This document shows positions 1 to 9,000 of a DNA stretch of 15,552 bases, piece after piece. The position numbers and the translations under genes were made by a program. Numbering within the stretch: position 1 is the stretch's first letter; each line of letters starts with the position of its first letter. Under the pieces are notes generated by a model, which saw only the letters and a list, made by a program, of their open reading frames with translations, made no database searches and was not told the origin of the DNA. This DNA comes from Physocladia obscura (taxonomy: Eukaryota > Chytridiomycota > Chytridiomycetes > Chytridiales > Chytriomycetaceae), in the NCBI GenBank assembly GCA_027596945.1, contig JADGJH010000663.1, positions 1 through 15,552 of the forward strand. The letters run 5' to 3'.

Positions 1-143
1 TTTTTTTTTTGCTGATTAGGGAGTTTTTCCCTTCTGCTTGACTCATAGGAAATCAGTATTTTTTATTTTTTATTCAAGGTTTTGTTTCCATTAATTTGAT
101 TCTATCAGTTGAAAAAATGAGCAAAAACATGAGAACAAACAAA

Positions 144-184
144 GGAAAAAGGAGAGGCAAAGTGGGAAAAAGAAGAGGCAAAAT
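144..184. repeat. imperfect 21-bp-period tandem repeat
   Basis: Two purine-rich 20-base copies (144-163 and 165-184) match at 18 of 20 positions; each has the core GAGGCAAA. They sit in A-rich non-coding DNA. Probably simple-sequence drift; no function is suggested. Confidence 0.5.
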
Positions 185-373
185 GAACAATATGTTAAAC
201 AATCTGAATACATGTTATAGAATAGATTAGTCCAGATTTGGAAATAGAAATATTATTTATTAGATGCTATGAAAGATAATATGAAAGTTTATATCTTTTC
301 ACAATAAAATTTCAAGAATGGGATAAGAAATGTTCTGAATTTGTTGTTCTCTTTCTGGAGATGGTGCTGTTGT

Positions 374-467
374 GTTTGGGGGTTGCGGAAGATTGGGATT
401 TGGAAAGTGGTGGTAATACTAATTTCTGAATTGCCACAAAATCTCCAAATCTCCACAAACCCCAAAC
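374..467. repeat. imperfect inverted repeat (foldback)
   Basis: The left arm (374-410, starting GTTTGGGG) is nearly the reverse complement of the right arm (434-467, ending CCCCAAAC). Reading the arms against each other I count about 29 paired positions, interrupted by two mismatches and a few small bulges, around a 23-base loop (411-433). The arms are clearly less AT-rich than their surroundings. It could be a transcribed hairpin, a remnant of a small foldback element, or chance. Confidence 0.5.
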
Positions 468-836
468 CAAACTCCCTTTTTTTTTTGGTCTTGTTTCTGC
501 TGAATTGTGTGAATAGCTAACATTTGTCTTTCACATTTGAATAATTTCTTTACAATTAAGATTGATGCATAAGAATTGAGGTATAAAGTTTGGAAGCAAT
601 TTTTAACGCACTTGAGCTGTCAGCCATTGCTATGTTGATGTTCTGAGTCAAGAGAATTTGACAACGGTTTTGGCGAAAAATCCCGGAAAACAATTTTTTG
701 GTGTAAATCAGGATGCCTAACTGGTTTTTTAAGTTTTTATTTTATTTTATATTTTGTTTTTTTATTTATATCCGATATTATAGATGCAATTTCAAGAGAC
801 ATTGCAAACCAGTTTTTTTTTTCATCGTGAACATCG

Positions 837-2925
837 ATGAAGCTCGCTAATCTGTTTCTTCCAGTGAACCTTAGTGTGCAACGAAATTTCTCGGCATATT
901 TACTCAGCGCTAAAAGATGGGTCGTTTCTCTTCCACGGAAAACTGATTTTGCTCTCATTGTCCCGACCAGCAGCAAACGATTCTTTCAAACAACAAAAAC
1001 GAAAACGGTAACCACAATAATCTTTCGATAGCGTGCACAGCCTATTTAAACTCGAATGGAATCAGCACGATGCATCGGCAGACGAAGCCTGCATAGAACT
1101 CAAAAATTTGGCTAAGGCAACGAAAATCAATTTACGCCAAATCAAAAAAGCGTTGAATAAACTGAAGGTGGCAAAAATAACGACACCCAACTTGGCTTCA
1201 ACTGCGTTGCACAGTCTTGCTAAACTTAATTCTCGACGCAGCAGTGTTCCCACGCAAAACCCGCTTCGACATATCGACTTCACGCACGCCATCAAAGTCG
1301 CCGCAGGCACGATTGAAGCAGCCGTTTCGGAATGCGATTCACGTTGCTTATCGATAACGTGTTATGCGCTGGGAAAATTGGCTGTGAGCGCAGCTGAATA
1401 CAGCAAAGTTCTTCAGCTAGTTTCGGATGAAGCTGTAAAAAAATTCGATCGCTTTAATACACTAGAACTGTCGAATGTAGTTTACGGTCTCGCAACCCTA
1501 AATGTACATAATGAGAACCTTTTTAACGCGGCTGCAAACCGAGCAATTCGGAAAATCGATACTTTCTATCCGCAGGAAATTGCAAACATTCTGTGGAGTT
1601 TTGCCACGCTTAAAATCAATGACAAGAAGCTTTTTGATACTGCAGCAATTAGGATTATTCAAACAATCCACAATTTTAATGCTCGAAATATTTCAATCGC
1701 TCTCTGGAGTTTTGCGACTTTGAAAATGAAGGTTCACAATGAGAAGCTGTTTCAAGTTGCTGCCTGTGAAGTGATATCGAAAGTTCAAACTTTCGATTCG
1801 CAAGCACTGTCAAACACGCTCTGGAGTTTTGCAACTTTTAAAATTCATCATGACAAGCTGTTTGAAGCCGCTGTACCTGTGTTGATTTTAAAAATCCGTA
1901 CTTTTGACTCTCACGCACTTGCAAATACTATCTGGAGCTGTGCTTCTTCGAAAATTTACAATGAGGACCTGTTTAATACTGCCGCTAATAAAGCGATATC
2001 GAAAATTGATCATTTTAGCCCAAAAGATCTGTCAATGACGTTATGGGGTTTTGCCAGCTTGAAAATCCACCACAAAAAATTGTTTGATATTGCGGCAATC
2101 AAAGCGATATCAATTATTAATACCTTTGACGAAGAAGCCTTATCAAACATACTCTGGAGCTTTGCAACACTGGGAATCATAAACGATTTCCTGTTTATTG
2201 CTGCTGACGCTGTATTCATTGAAGAAAAAATCGACCGTTTCAAAACACAAGGAATATCAAATATTCTCTGGAGCTATGCGAAGCTTGGAATCAATCGTCG
2301 CGCGCTCTTTGATGCAGTTGTTAAAAACCAACAGAATCTTTTTATCGACTGTGAAGCTCAAAATGTCGCAAATATTGCATTTGCGTTTGCGTTCGCTGGC
2401 AGGGCAAAATGCATCATGCCTCTTATTTCCAAAAATGTGGATCGCTTTTTCACATACTCAAGCGAGGAACAAGCTCAACTAAATCTGTGGTATATGAGCT
2501 TATCTGAAGGAGACAAAATGTTGTTAACACTAATCCAGAGGGAAATCTTGGCCAGATTTTCAAACTCTTCGTTCGAAACTTCTTTGCACAAATCTCAGTA
2601 TCAACAAGATGTTTTATTATCTTTGGCCAATCTTTTTCCAAATTTGAAATGGAAAACTAACTATCGATGCATGGATACAAACCATTATGTCAATATTGCC
2701 AACCTTGCCAAGCGTGTTGCTATTCAAGTGAATGATCCTATACATTATGTTGTTAATTCAAATAATGGTAAATATAGTTTGGATGGGTTGTCTCAGCTCA
2801 AGCAACGGCTGTTAGCAAAGCAAGGCTGGAGTGTTATTAGTATTGATTATTGGAATTGGAAGGAGCTCAAAAGTGATGCTGAAAAACAACAGTTTCTTGG
2901 GAAACTACTTACAGATAAAAGTTAA
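837..2925 (+). CDS. OPR-like helical-repeat protein with C-terminal RAP domain, probably organelle-targeted
   Basis: Proposed model: exon 1 837-1007, intron 1008-1065 (GTAACC...CAG, 58 bp), exon 2 1066-2925, 676 aa. Residues 1-40 are rich in Arg, Lys, Ser and hydrophobics and almost free of acidic residues, like a mitochondrial presequence. Residues about 190-518 hold roughly nine repeats of 37-39 residues with the core LWSFATLKI followed by LF.AAA and a basic/hydrophobic helix. A RAP domain follows at about 597-655 (YVNIANLAKRVAIQVND, then QGWSVISIDYWNWKEL). Proteins with helical repeats plus RAP bind RNA in mitochondria or plastids and act in processing, stability or translation; this role is inferred from the family. 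The second-exon frame has no ATG until deep within the repeats, so a spliced start is needed. The intron boundaries are the weakest part of the model; no other GT-AG pair I tried restores the frame. The stop TAA overlaps an AATAAA. Confidence 0.75.
1462..2448 (+). repeat. tandem coding repeats, period about 111-117 bp
   Basis: These are the DNA units behind the helical repeats of the RAP protein. The segment encoding LWSF recurs as close variants of CTCTGGAGTTTTGC at about 1590, 1701, 1818, 1929, 2040, 2151 and 2265. Similarity is high at the tryptophan-containing helix and decays between units, consistent with expansion by internal duplication followed by divergence. The first and last units are the most degenerate. 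Confidence 0.8.
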
Positions 2926-2930
2926 ATAAA
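2925..2930 (+). terminator. poly(A)-signal-like AATAAA overlapping a stop codon
   Basis: AATAAA begins at the last base of the TAA stop of the repeat/RAP gene. A 101-bp gap then leads to the next start codon. The match is exact, but its use as a cleavage signal is inferred. Confidence 0.4.
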
Positions 2931-3026
2931 CCTAATTTATTGAATATTGATTTGCTTCAAATTTTACCCAGTCGTTGTCTTCTGTTTATTTATTATATTT
3001 ATCACATTTTTTAAATAAAAATCAAA

Positions 3027-3965
3027 ATGGATTCATTCCAATACTCAACAACCAGCACAATTGCAGGCATACCAGTCAACATATCGACGGATTACGACGG
3101 ATGTTCGTGCGTGAACGAATGTACAGCAGATTCATGCGGTTGTCTTGCACAACACGGGAGCGCATACTTCAAGTAACCTGTTTTTCATTGCGAAATTCCA
3201 TTCACCGAAACATAAAACGAAAGATTTCAAACCGGCATCCTTAATCTCATGCGAAATAATAGTATGCCAATTTTCGAGTGTAATTCAAACTGTGCGTGTC
3301 CGCCGCATTGCTTTAATCGTGTTGTGGGGAGAGGATCGCAAACCCGCACAGAAGTCGTTCGTTCCGCCAGATTTAATGGCTATACGCTTGTCGCCCGCCA
3401 GTTTATCCCGCAGGATCAATTTGTTATTGAGTACGGTAAATTCACCATCCTTTTTTGATTATCACCAGGTTGATTTTTTTTGGAACAGCCGGTGAGATAA
3501 TAAATGCTGACGAAGCTTCGCGACGATGGGAACATCAGCGTCGTAATAAACTCTCAAATTACATTATTTGCATCAAAGAACATACTACTACGCGCGTGTT
3601 GCGTACGAATATCGATCCATCTCGTATTGGAAATGAAGCAAGATTCATTAATCATTCATGTGACCCGAATTTGACCTTCCGAACAGTATAATTCACCTGA
3701 TTTTCTTTTGATTTTCCGTCCAAAGCTAAATCATAATTATATTTGTTTGGCTCAGGTACGCGTTGATACAATTGTTCCAGTTGCTGCCCTATTTGCTATG
3801 CGTGATATTGAAGATGGAGAAGAGTTGTTCTTTGACTATGGAGACTTTGGAACATCTCAATTGTTATTAAATGCCAATAATTCAACAGAACAAATAGATC
3901 GGATAAAATGCTTATGTGAATCTCAAAATTGCCGCGAATTCCTTCCTTTTGACTCAAGTCTATAG
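3027..3965 (+). CDS. histone-lysine methyltransferase, pre-SET/SET/post-SET, SETMAR/SUV39-like
   Basis: Four exons: 3027-3172, 3224-3435, 3489-3685 and 3756-3965, with introns of 51, 53 and 70 bp, all GT-AG and all in phase; product 254 aa. The pre-SET domain is complete, with nine zinc-binding cysteines in two clusters (26, 28, 32, 37, 39 and 68, 72, 74, 78). The SET domain shows EYAGEI at its start, the cofactor/catalytic motif RFINHSCDPN (residues 172-180) and ELFFDYG (208-214). The post-SET is CLCESQNC (237-244). The ending FLPFDSSL, NYIICIKEH and the VRVDTIVP segment resemble the methyltransferase half of SETMAR more than SUV39H. The family uses S-adenosylmethionine to methylate histone H3, mostly Lys9 or Lys36; the substrate here is not decided. 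There is no chromodomain, ankyrin repeat or transposase, so this is close to the minimal catalytic unit. The ATG at 3027 is the first in frame and sits just before the first cysteine cluster. Confidence 0.9.
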
Positions 3966-4054
3966 TAAACACAAGCAAATTTCAAAGCTCTTTATTTTAA
4001 CTTGGTAATTTTTGATTGGAATTTTAGTTTTCAAAAACATTTAGAGTTGCCAGA

Positions 4055-4060
4055 AATAAA
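4055..4060 (+). terminator. poly(A)-signal-like AATAAA
   Basis: An exact AATAAA lies 90 bp after the stop of the SETMAR-like gene and 95 bp before the next start codon, a plausible position for its 3' end. Inference from the motif only. Confidence 0.4.
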
Positions 4061-4154
4061 CCTTTAACAAATTGGAAAGCGACAAGAATGAATATATAGA
4101 GTTTTGACATGTTTCGGTTCTGTACATTCTACTCAAATTTTACTTTTTTTCTTC

Positions 4155-4925
4155 ATGGAACCGTTTGATGTTCTGAGTTCCAATTTATCGGCAGTGCCTG
4201 TTTCGGTTCAAGCTTCGCCATTTCCGCTTCCTGCAAACTGGCCTGCAGATATCAAATTCATCATTGATTACGTATTTTCGCCACAACTCAACCTTGTCCG
4301 TCTTCCGGCTGTATCAATCGAACATGCCGCAAAATTCAATTTGCGAATGCTGCTTCCGAAACCATACGCAAGTCCATTCGCTCTTATTGTGCGAATAAAC
4401 AACTCAAAACATCCAGCAAACGGCCAGAACGGCCTTTTTGCAATCACTGATATTCCACCGAATACCCATATTGTAGATTATGTAGGCGAAATCATATCTG
4501 CTGATTCAGAGCAAGTAAAAACCTCGGATTATGTGCTTGATTTTGGTGGCGGCGGTGAGGGTGTATCTTTGGAAGCTGCAGACGGACGTGAAATTCGACT
4601 GGCTGTTGATGGTGCAGTGGTTGGAAATGAAGGACGAATGGTGAATGATTTCCGAGGTGTTCCTGCAGAGCCAGATTATTCAAAACGGAGTTTCAATAAA
4701 AAGAAATCTGCGACTGCAGCGGAATTTGCCCATTTTGCAAATAAAAGCAAGGCTAATGTTGAATTTCGCAGCTATGTAAATGCAAAAACACGCGAAATGC
4801 GCATGGGATTATTTTGCTGCGAAGCAAAGGGAATACGAAAAGGTCAAGAATTGCTGATATCATATGGAAAGGGTTATTGGGCGTCTCGTGGGTTAGATTT
4901 GAGCGAAATGTACCAAAAACAATAA
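4155..4925 (+). CDS. divergent SET-domain protein, probable lysine methyltransferase
   Basis: Intronless frame of 256 aa from the ATG at 4155; the frame is open a little further upstream but has no ATG there. The first 85 or so residues are not recognised. The SET domain then runs to near the end: GLFAITD at about 93-99, DYVGEII at about 108, GNEGRMVNDFRG at about 157, a Lys-rich insertion, and SYGKGYW near 235-241 with the catalytic-type tyrosine. The usual NHSCxPN box is replaced by a VNDFRG-type sequence and a distant KANVEF, an arrangement I associate with a family of small fungal and protist SET proteins. No pre-SET or post-SET cysteines are present. Methylation of a protein lysine is the likely activity; the target is unknown. 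It follows the SETMAR-like gene on the same strand after 189 bp, but the two are too different to be a recent duplicate. Confidence 0.8.
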   Translation: MEPFDVLSSNLSAVPVSVQASPFPLPANWPADIKFIIDYVFSPQLNLVRLPAVSIEHAAKFNLRMLLPKPYASPFALIVRINNSKHPANGQNGLFAITDIPPNTHIVDYVGEIISADSEQVKTSDYVLDFGGGGEGVSLEAADGREIRLAVDGAVVGNEGRMVNDFRGVPAEPDYSKRSFNKKKSATAAEFAHFANKSKANVEFRSYVNAKTREMRMGLFCCEAKGIRKGQELLISYGKGYWASRGLDLSEMYQKQ

Positions 4926-4926
4926 A
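4921..4926 (+). terminator. AATAAA containing the stop codon of the SET gene
   Basis: The TAA stop at 4923-4925 lies inside an exact AATAAA. The convergent phosphatase gene ends at 4957, so 3' untranslated regions must be very short or overlap in antisense. Use as a poly(A) signal is inferred. Confidence 0.35.
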
Positions 4927-4956
4927 AATGTGCTATATTCCATTATCATTTCGAAG

Positions 4957-5976
4957 TTACTGTTTTTGGCCCAATACTGTTTGAACATGCGTAAGCATTT
5001 CATTTGCTTCAGTCCACCACAATACACGTGCCTTGATATTTTCCACCCGTTTGGCATCAGCCTTTAAATAAGCTTCGAGTGAATGTCCTCTTCTCACAAG
5101 TGCGACGTCCGTGGAACGTAATTTTGTCATTGGGCAAAAGTCGTTTTTTCCGTCTCCTCCATAAATAACTAAATCATAGTTGTTCATACGCTGAAGTATC
5201 TCTGCTCCCTTGCATAAATTCACAGAGCACACGTTGGGACAACCATGAATGGCAGGTGGCTTAACCTTACGCTCAACATTAAGTCTGCCAGATGCATCCC
5301 ATGAGCCGGGGTTTGTTACGATTTCAGTGACAAATTGGCGGCCATTTTTCGCCTGTGGTGAGATTAAATGGGTTTTTGTCATGTGATTGCTTCGCCAAAA
5401 TCGGAATTATTTCGAAATCTGACCTTCAATATCTCGTCAATGTAAACCGAATTTGCATCAGAAACTATGATCACGTCACCACTTGAACTTTTGATGGCTT
5501 CAAACATTTGCAGAATGGCAGGGTTCTGAATGCATACCCAAAATTGCAGTTTCAGATAAAAGGAAAAGTGTAAGATCACTCACAAACTCGATATTTCCCA
5601 ACACTCCAATAATTTGAGCCTTTGATACACCGGCACTATTCAATTCTCCAAGAAGTTGGTGCTGAGTTGTTTCGTGAGGTAAATCGCAAAATATTGAAAC
5701 GATAAACGTAGATCAAATCATACCATCAAGTCCGTCCATTGCACAACACCAGATAACTAGATGTATATGCTCAGATTTTTTCGATGCATTTTTTAAAACC
5801 AATCACAAACCTCACTCATCTGTTTTTTGATCAATCGTCCTATTAGACTCCCAACAACGCAAGCAAGCGTAACAAACCTTCTTTCGCAGCTCTGGAGAAA
5901 GTTTGTCAAAGACAAAACAGTCACTGTCATTGTCCACCAGTGTGAAGTCGAAGTCGAAAGCTGCCAACACGCTCAT
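4957..5976 (-). CDS. PHOSPHO1/PHOSPHO2-type HAD phosphatase
   Basis: Five exons read on the minus strand: 5976-5878, 5756-5724 (only 33 bp), 5661-5584, 5525-5424 and 5352-4957. Introns are 121, 62, 58 and 71 bp, every junction is phase 0 and the product is 235 aa, close to the usual size of about 240. HAD motifs are all present: FDFDFTLVD at 7-15 (nucleophile D8, acid/base D10), VSDAN at 91-95 (motif II), K152 in NLCKGAE (motif III) and GGDGKND at 169-175 (motif IV). The cysteines in HGCPNVCSVNLC are also characteristic of the family. Members dephosphorylate small phosphomonoesters such as phosphocholine, phosphoethanolamine or pyridoxal phosphate; the substrate here is not determined. The first intron is the longest and the least certain, but joining PELRKK to LSGVVQWTDLM gives the expected family order. 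The start lies 45 bp after the stop of RPC2 on the same strand. Confidence 0.85.
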
Positions 5977-5989
5977 TTGGAGATTACAA

Positions 5990-6018
5990 TTTTTTTTTTC
6001 TTTCTTTTTTTTTTCTTT
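5990..6018 (-). repeat. polypurine (A/G) tract between RPC2 and the phosphatase
   Basis: On the plus strand this is an uninterrupted run of T with three single C bases; on the coding strand it is pure A/G. It fills most of the 45-bp gap between two same-strand genes. It would lie in the 3' UTR of RPC2 and the promoter or 5' leader of the phosphatase. Confidence 0.8.
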
Positions 6019-6021
6019 GAT

Positions 6022-9000
6022 TCACTTCAAATCACCAACTTTCAAACGTGGAATCACATTCATTGAAATAAGTTCCTGGAAAAGTAACTTGCATGCATAC
6101 GGTACAGTAATCTTGACAATACCATTTTGGGACTTGCAATACTGGCAATAACCTTGCCACCCACCAATAATTCCACAATCTTGACAAACCTCAGCATCAT
6201 AAATATCCGAAGAAATCAAAAGTCGTTCAATCAACAATGATGAAGTCCCGTGTCCAATCAAGCAGTCTCGCTCCATCTCTCCCACACGCAGCCCTCCATC
6301 TCGTGAACGACCTTCCGTTGGTTGTCGCGTAAGGTTTGCACGCGGACCAGATGCACGCGCATGCATCTTGTCCATCACCATGTGCTTCAATTTTTGGTAA
6401 TATACGGGTCCAAAGAATATATAAGCTTGTAGTGGCTCGCCAGTGATTCCAGACGTGATGTAATCCTTTCCTGAATAGTTGAATCCGTTTTCGACAAGAA
6501 TGCGACTCATATCTTCGACCTTACTCCCTCCGAAGCATGTGCCATACTGCAACTCGCCTTTGATAACTCCAGCTTTTCCGGCAAGAAGCTCAATCATTTT
6601 TCCAACGGTCATACGTGATGGAAAACCGTGCGGGTTCATGATAATGTCAGGACACGTTCCCATATCATTAAACGGCATGTCTTCTTGGTTAACAATAATC
6701 CCAACAACACCCTTTTGACCATGCCGAGATGAAAATTTATCACCAAGTTCGGGTCGTCGTGTTTGCCTAACACGAACTTTCACAAGAAATTGGTCATCTT
6801 CGTTAGTTGTCAATAAAACCTTTTAAAAAAATATTAGAAACAACACACACAATTAAATAAAACTCACACTGTCAACAACAGATGTTCCTGGATACTTGTG
6901 ACTCACTGGAGTATTTTTGAAGGAAGAAGCATCTGCAGCCCCAGTGACCATTCCATCATCGCCAGCGCCCCTTGTTTCCAGTGGAGACTGCTTATTGATT
7001 AAAACTTGATCTTTGTATATCTTTTCGCCAACGCATGCCAGACCATCTTCATCAAGGGCTTCATATTTTGCAGTTGGTGGATTTGGCGGCATCATAAGAC
7101 GATCATACGCGCGATTCGGATACGATTTAACAATTGCAGAATATTTCCGCATGACTTGACATCTTCCAAATCCGCGATCCAGTGAAGCCTTTCAAAAAGG
7201 AATATTTGGTTGAAAAAAAAACAAAAACAAACAAAAAACAAACCTTGTTCATAACCAATGCATCTTCAATATCATATCCTGAATAACTCATAACTGCAAC
7301 TATTGCGTTCTGCCCCGCAGGTACTTTATCGAACCCAATCATTTCAATTGTCCGAGTCTTGACCATCGGTTGCTGCGGATAGCACAAAAAGTAAAGTAGC
7401 GTATCAATCCGATTCAACTGATTATACGCAATCGTTCCCATCGCTTGCTTACCCATAGCACATTGATATGTGTTACGCGGACTTTGGTTATGATGAGGAT
7501 ACGGAATCAGCCCTGCAACAGCTCCGAGGATCGTGAAGGGTGCAATCTCTAGATGCGTAGTGTTACTCGTCGGTGTTCGCACAGTGGCGTTGAAGGCAAG
7601 CGGCTGGAAAATATGCAGAGCCGGGTCATCTTCTGGTTTATAGATAATATCAGCTTCGGTAATTGCAATATTTGTATCTGTTTCTTCATTCACGTCCAAG
7701 TATTCAATGCGGCCTTGTCGAACGAGATCTTCAAATTTGTATACTCCTGACATGATGTTGGATATTTCTTTGGCGGCCACTTTAGATTTTCCTTTTTCAA
7801 CAATGATAAGCGGGCGGCACACTCGTCCGCCGTCAGAGGCGATGAAAATTGTTTGTTGAGGAATGGAACGGAAAATGGAAACAAGCGGATTAATGCGACC
7901 GTTGCGACGAAGCTTCCGAAAACTGGCAACGAAGCGATCGGGCTGCCGATGAACTCCAAGAAGAAGACCATTAAGGAAAACAAGATATGTCAATGGGGAT
8001 CTATAAAGTTCTGATCCAGTGAGAAAATTTACGTCTTCGACTCCAAGGATAAAAGAAAGCTGACGAATCATCGTGTCATCAGAATCCGTGGTAATATGGG
8101 CCATAAGAGCCAAATTCTTGACCAAACCACATGCTTCTCCTTCGGGTGTATCTGACGGACAGAGCATTCCCCATTGAGAAGTTTGAAGTGCACGAGGACC
8201 AGAAACTTTTCTCGTTTTCTCAAACTGTGAACTGATTCTTGTCAGCATTCCAAGAGCACTGACATAACTCAGACGAGAAAGCACTTGAGTGACACCTGCC
8301 CTTTCCATTTTAAAACGCTTAACGTTCCAATTTCCAGATGAAATTGCTCGAAAAAGACCATCAGTGATAAATCGAGAAGTTTGTTCAATTCCTTTGACAG
8401 CATCATATTGTGATACTCGATTTTTCTTTTTCATGCTCGCATCAATTTGGCGTTTCAACACTTGCTGCCAAGTCTTGAATAAGTCTTCAAAGAGAAGTGA
8501 AAGCAGATCACCAGCTCTGTGAGTCAATTAATATACGCAAAAAAACGTACTCACACACACTCTCTCGCACCCCCACTCACACACACATGCACTCACAATT
8601 CCAAACGCTTGTTTCCAACGAAATCACGATCATCGACAATCCCTCCATCCTTAATGGCTTGCAAAGTTCTTCGAACCATCAAAGCGACATAAACGGCTTT
8701 TGGCCTGAAATGCAAGGCACCTTTCACCATTTCCACAGGAACATGAGCCAGTAGAGTATTAGCCAACCATTCTTTTGCTTCTTCCATTGCATTTCGCTTA
8801 ACATTATATTGTAGATTTCTGGATTTAAATTTTGAGCCAATAAAATCGAGAGCTTGTTTTTGGGTGGCGATGCTGAGCTTTGCGGTATCTTCCAGTGTTG
8901 GCGACAAAAGAGCCAGAAGCTCTTCATCGCTACCGCAAATTAATTCAGCAATTTCAAGGTCGGATTCAATTCCCATTGCCTGAAATTTATTATTAAATAT

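Larger units (their letters stand above)
1..836. other. AT-rich non-coding left flank
   Basis: No convincing coding region lies here on either strand: reading frames are short and interrupted and no protein family is recognisable. The stretch is AT-rich with several T or A runs. It contains a short imperfect tandem repeat (144-184) and an imperfect inverted repeat (374-467), listed separately. The last couple of hundred bases should hold the promoter and 5' leader of the repeat/RAP gene that starts at 837. An untranslated exon or the end of a gene outside the window cannot be excluded. Confidence 0.6.

Noticed and set aside
737..976. 79-codon minus-strand frame over the first exon of the RAP gene
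   Set aside because: Short, no recognisable motif, and antisense to a presequence-like exon.
3027..4154. A mariner-type transposase downstream of the SETMAR-like gene
   Set aside because: The sequence after the post-SET region has a stop at 3963-3965 and no transposase motifs or terminal inverted repeats before the next gene.
5990..6018. T run as a Pol III terminator of a small RNA gene
   Set aside because: No A-box/B-box or tRNA-like structure lies nearby and T runs are common in this AT-rich DNA.
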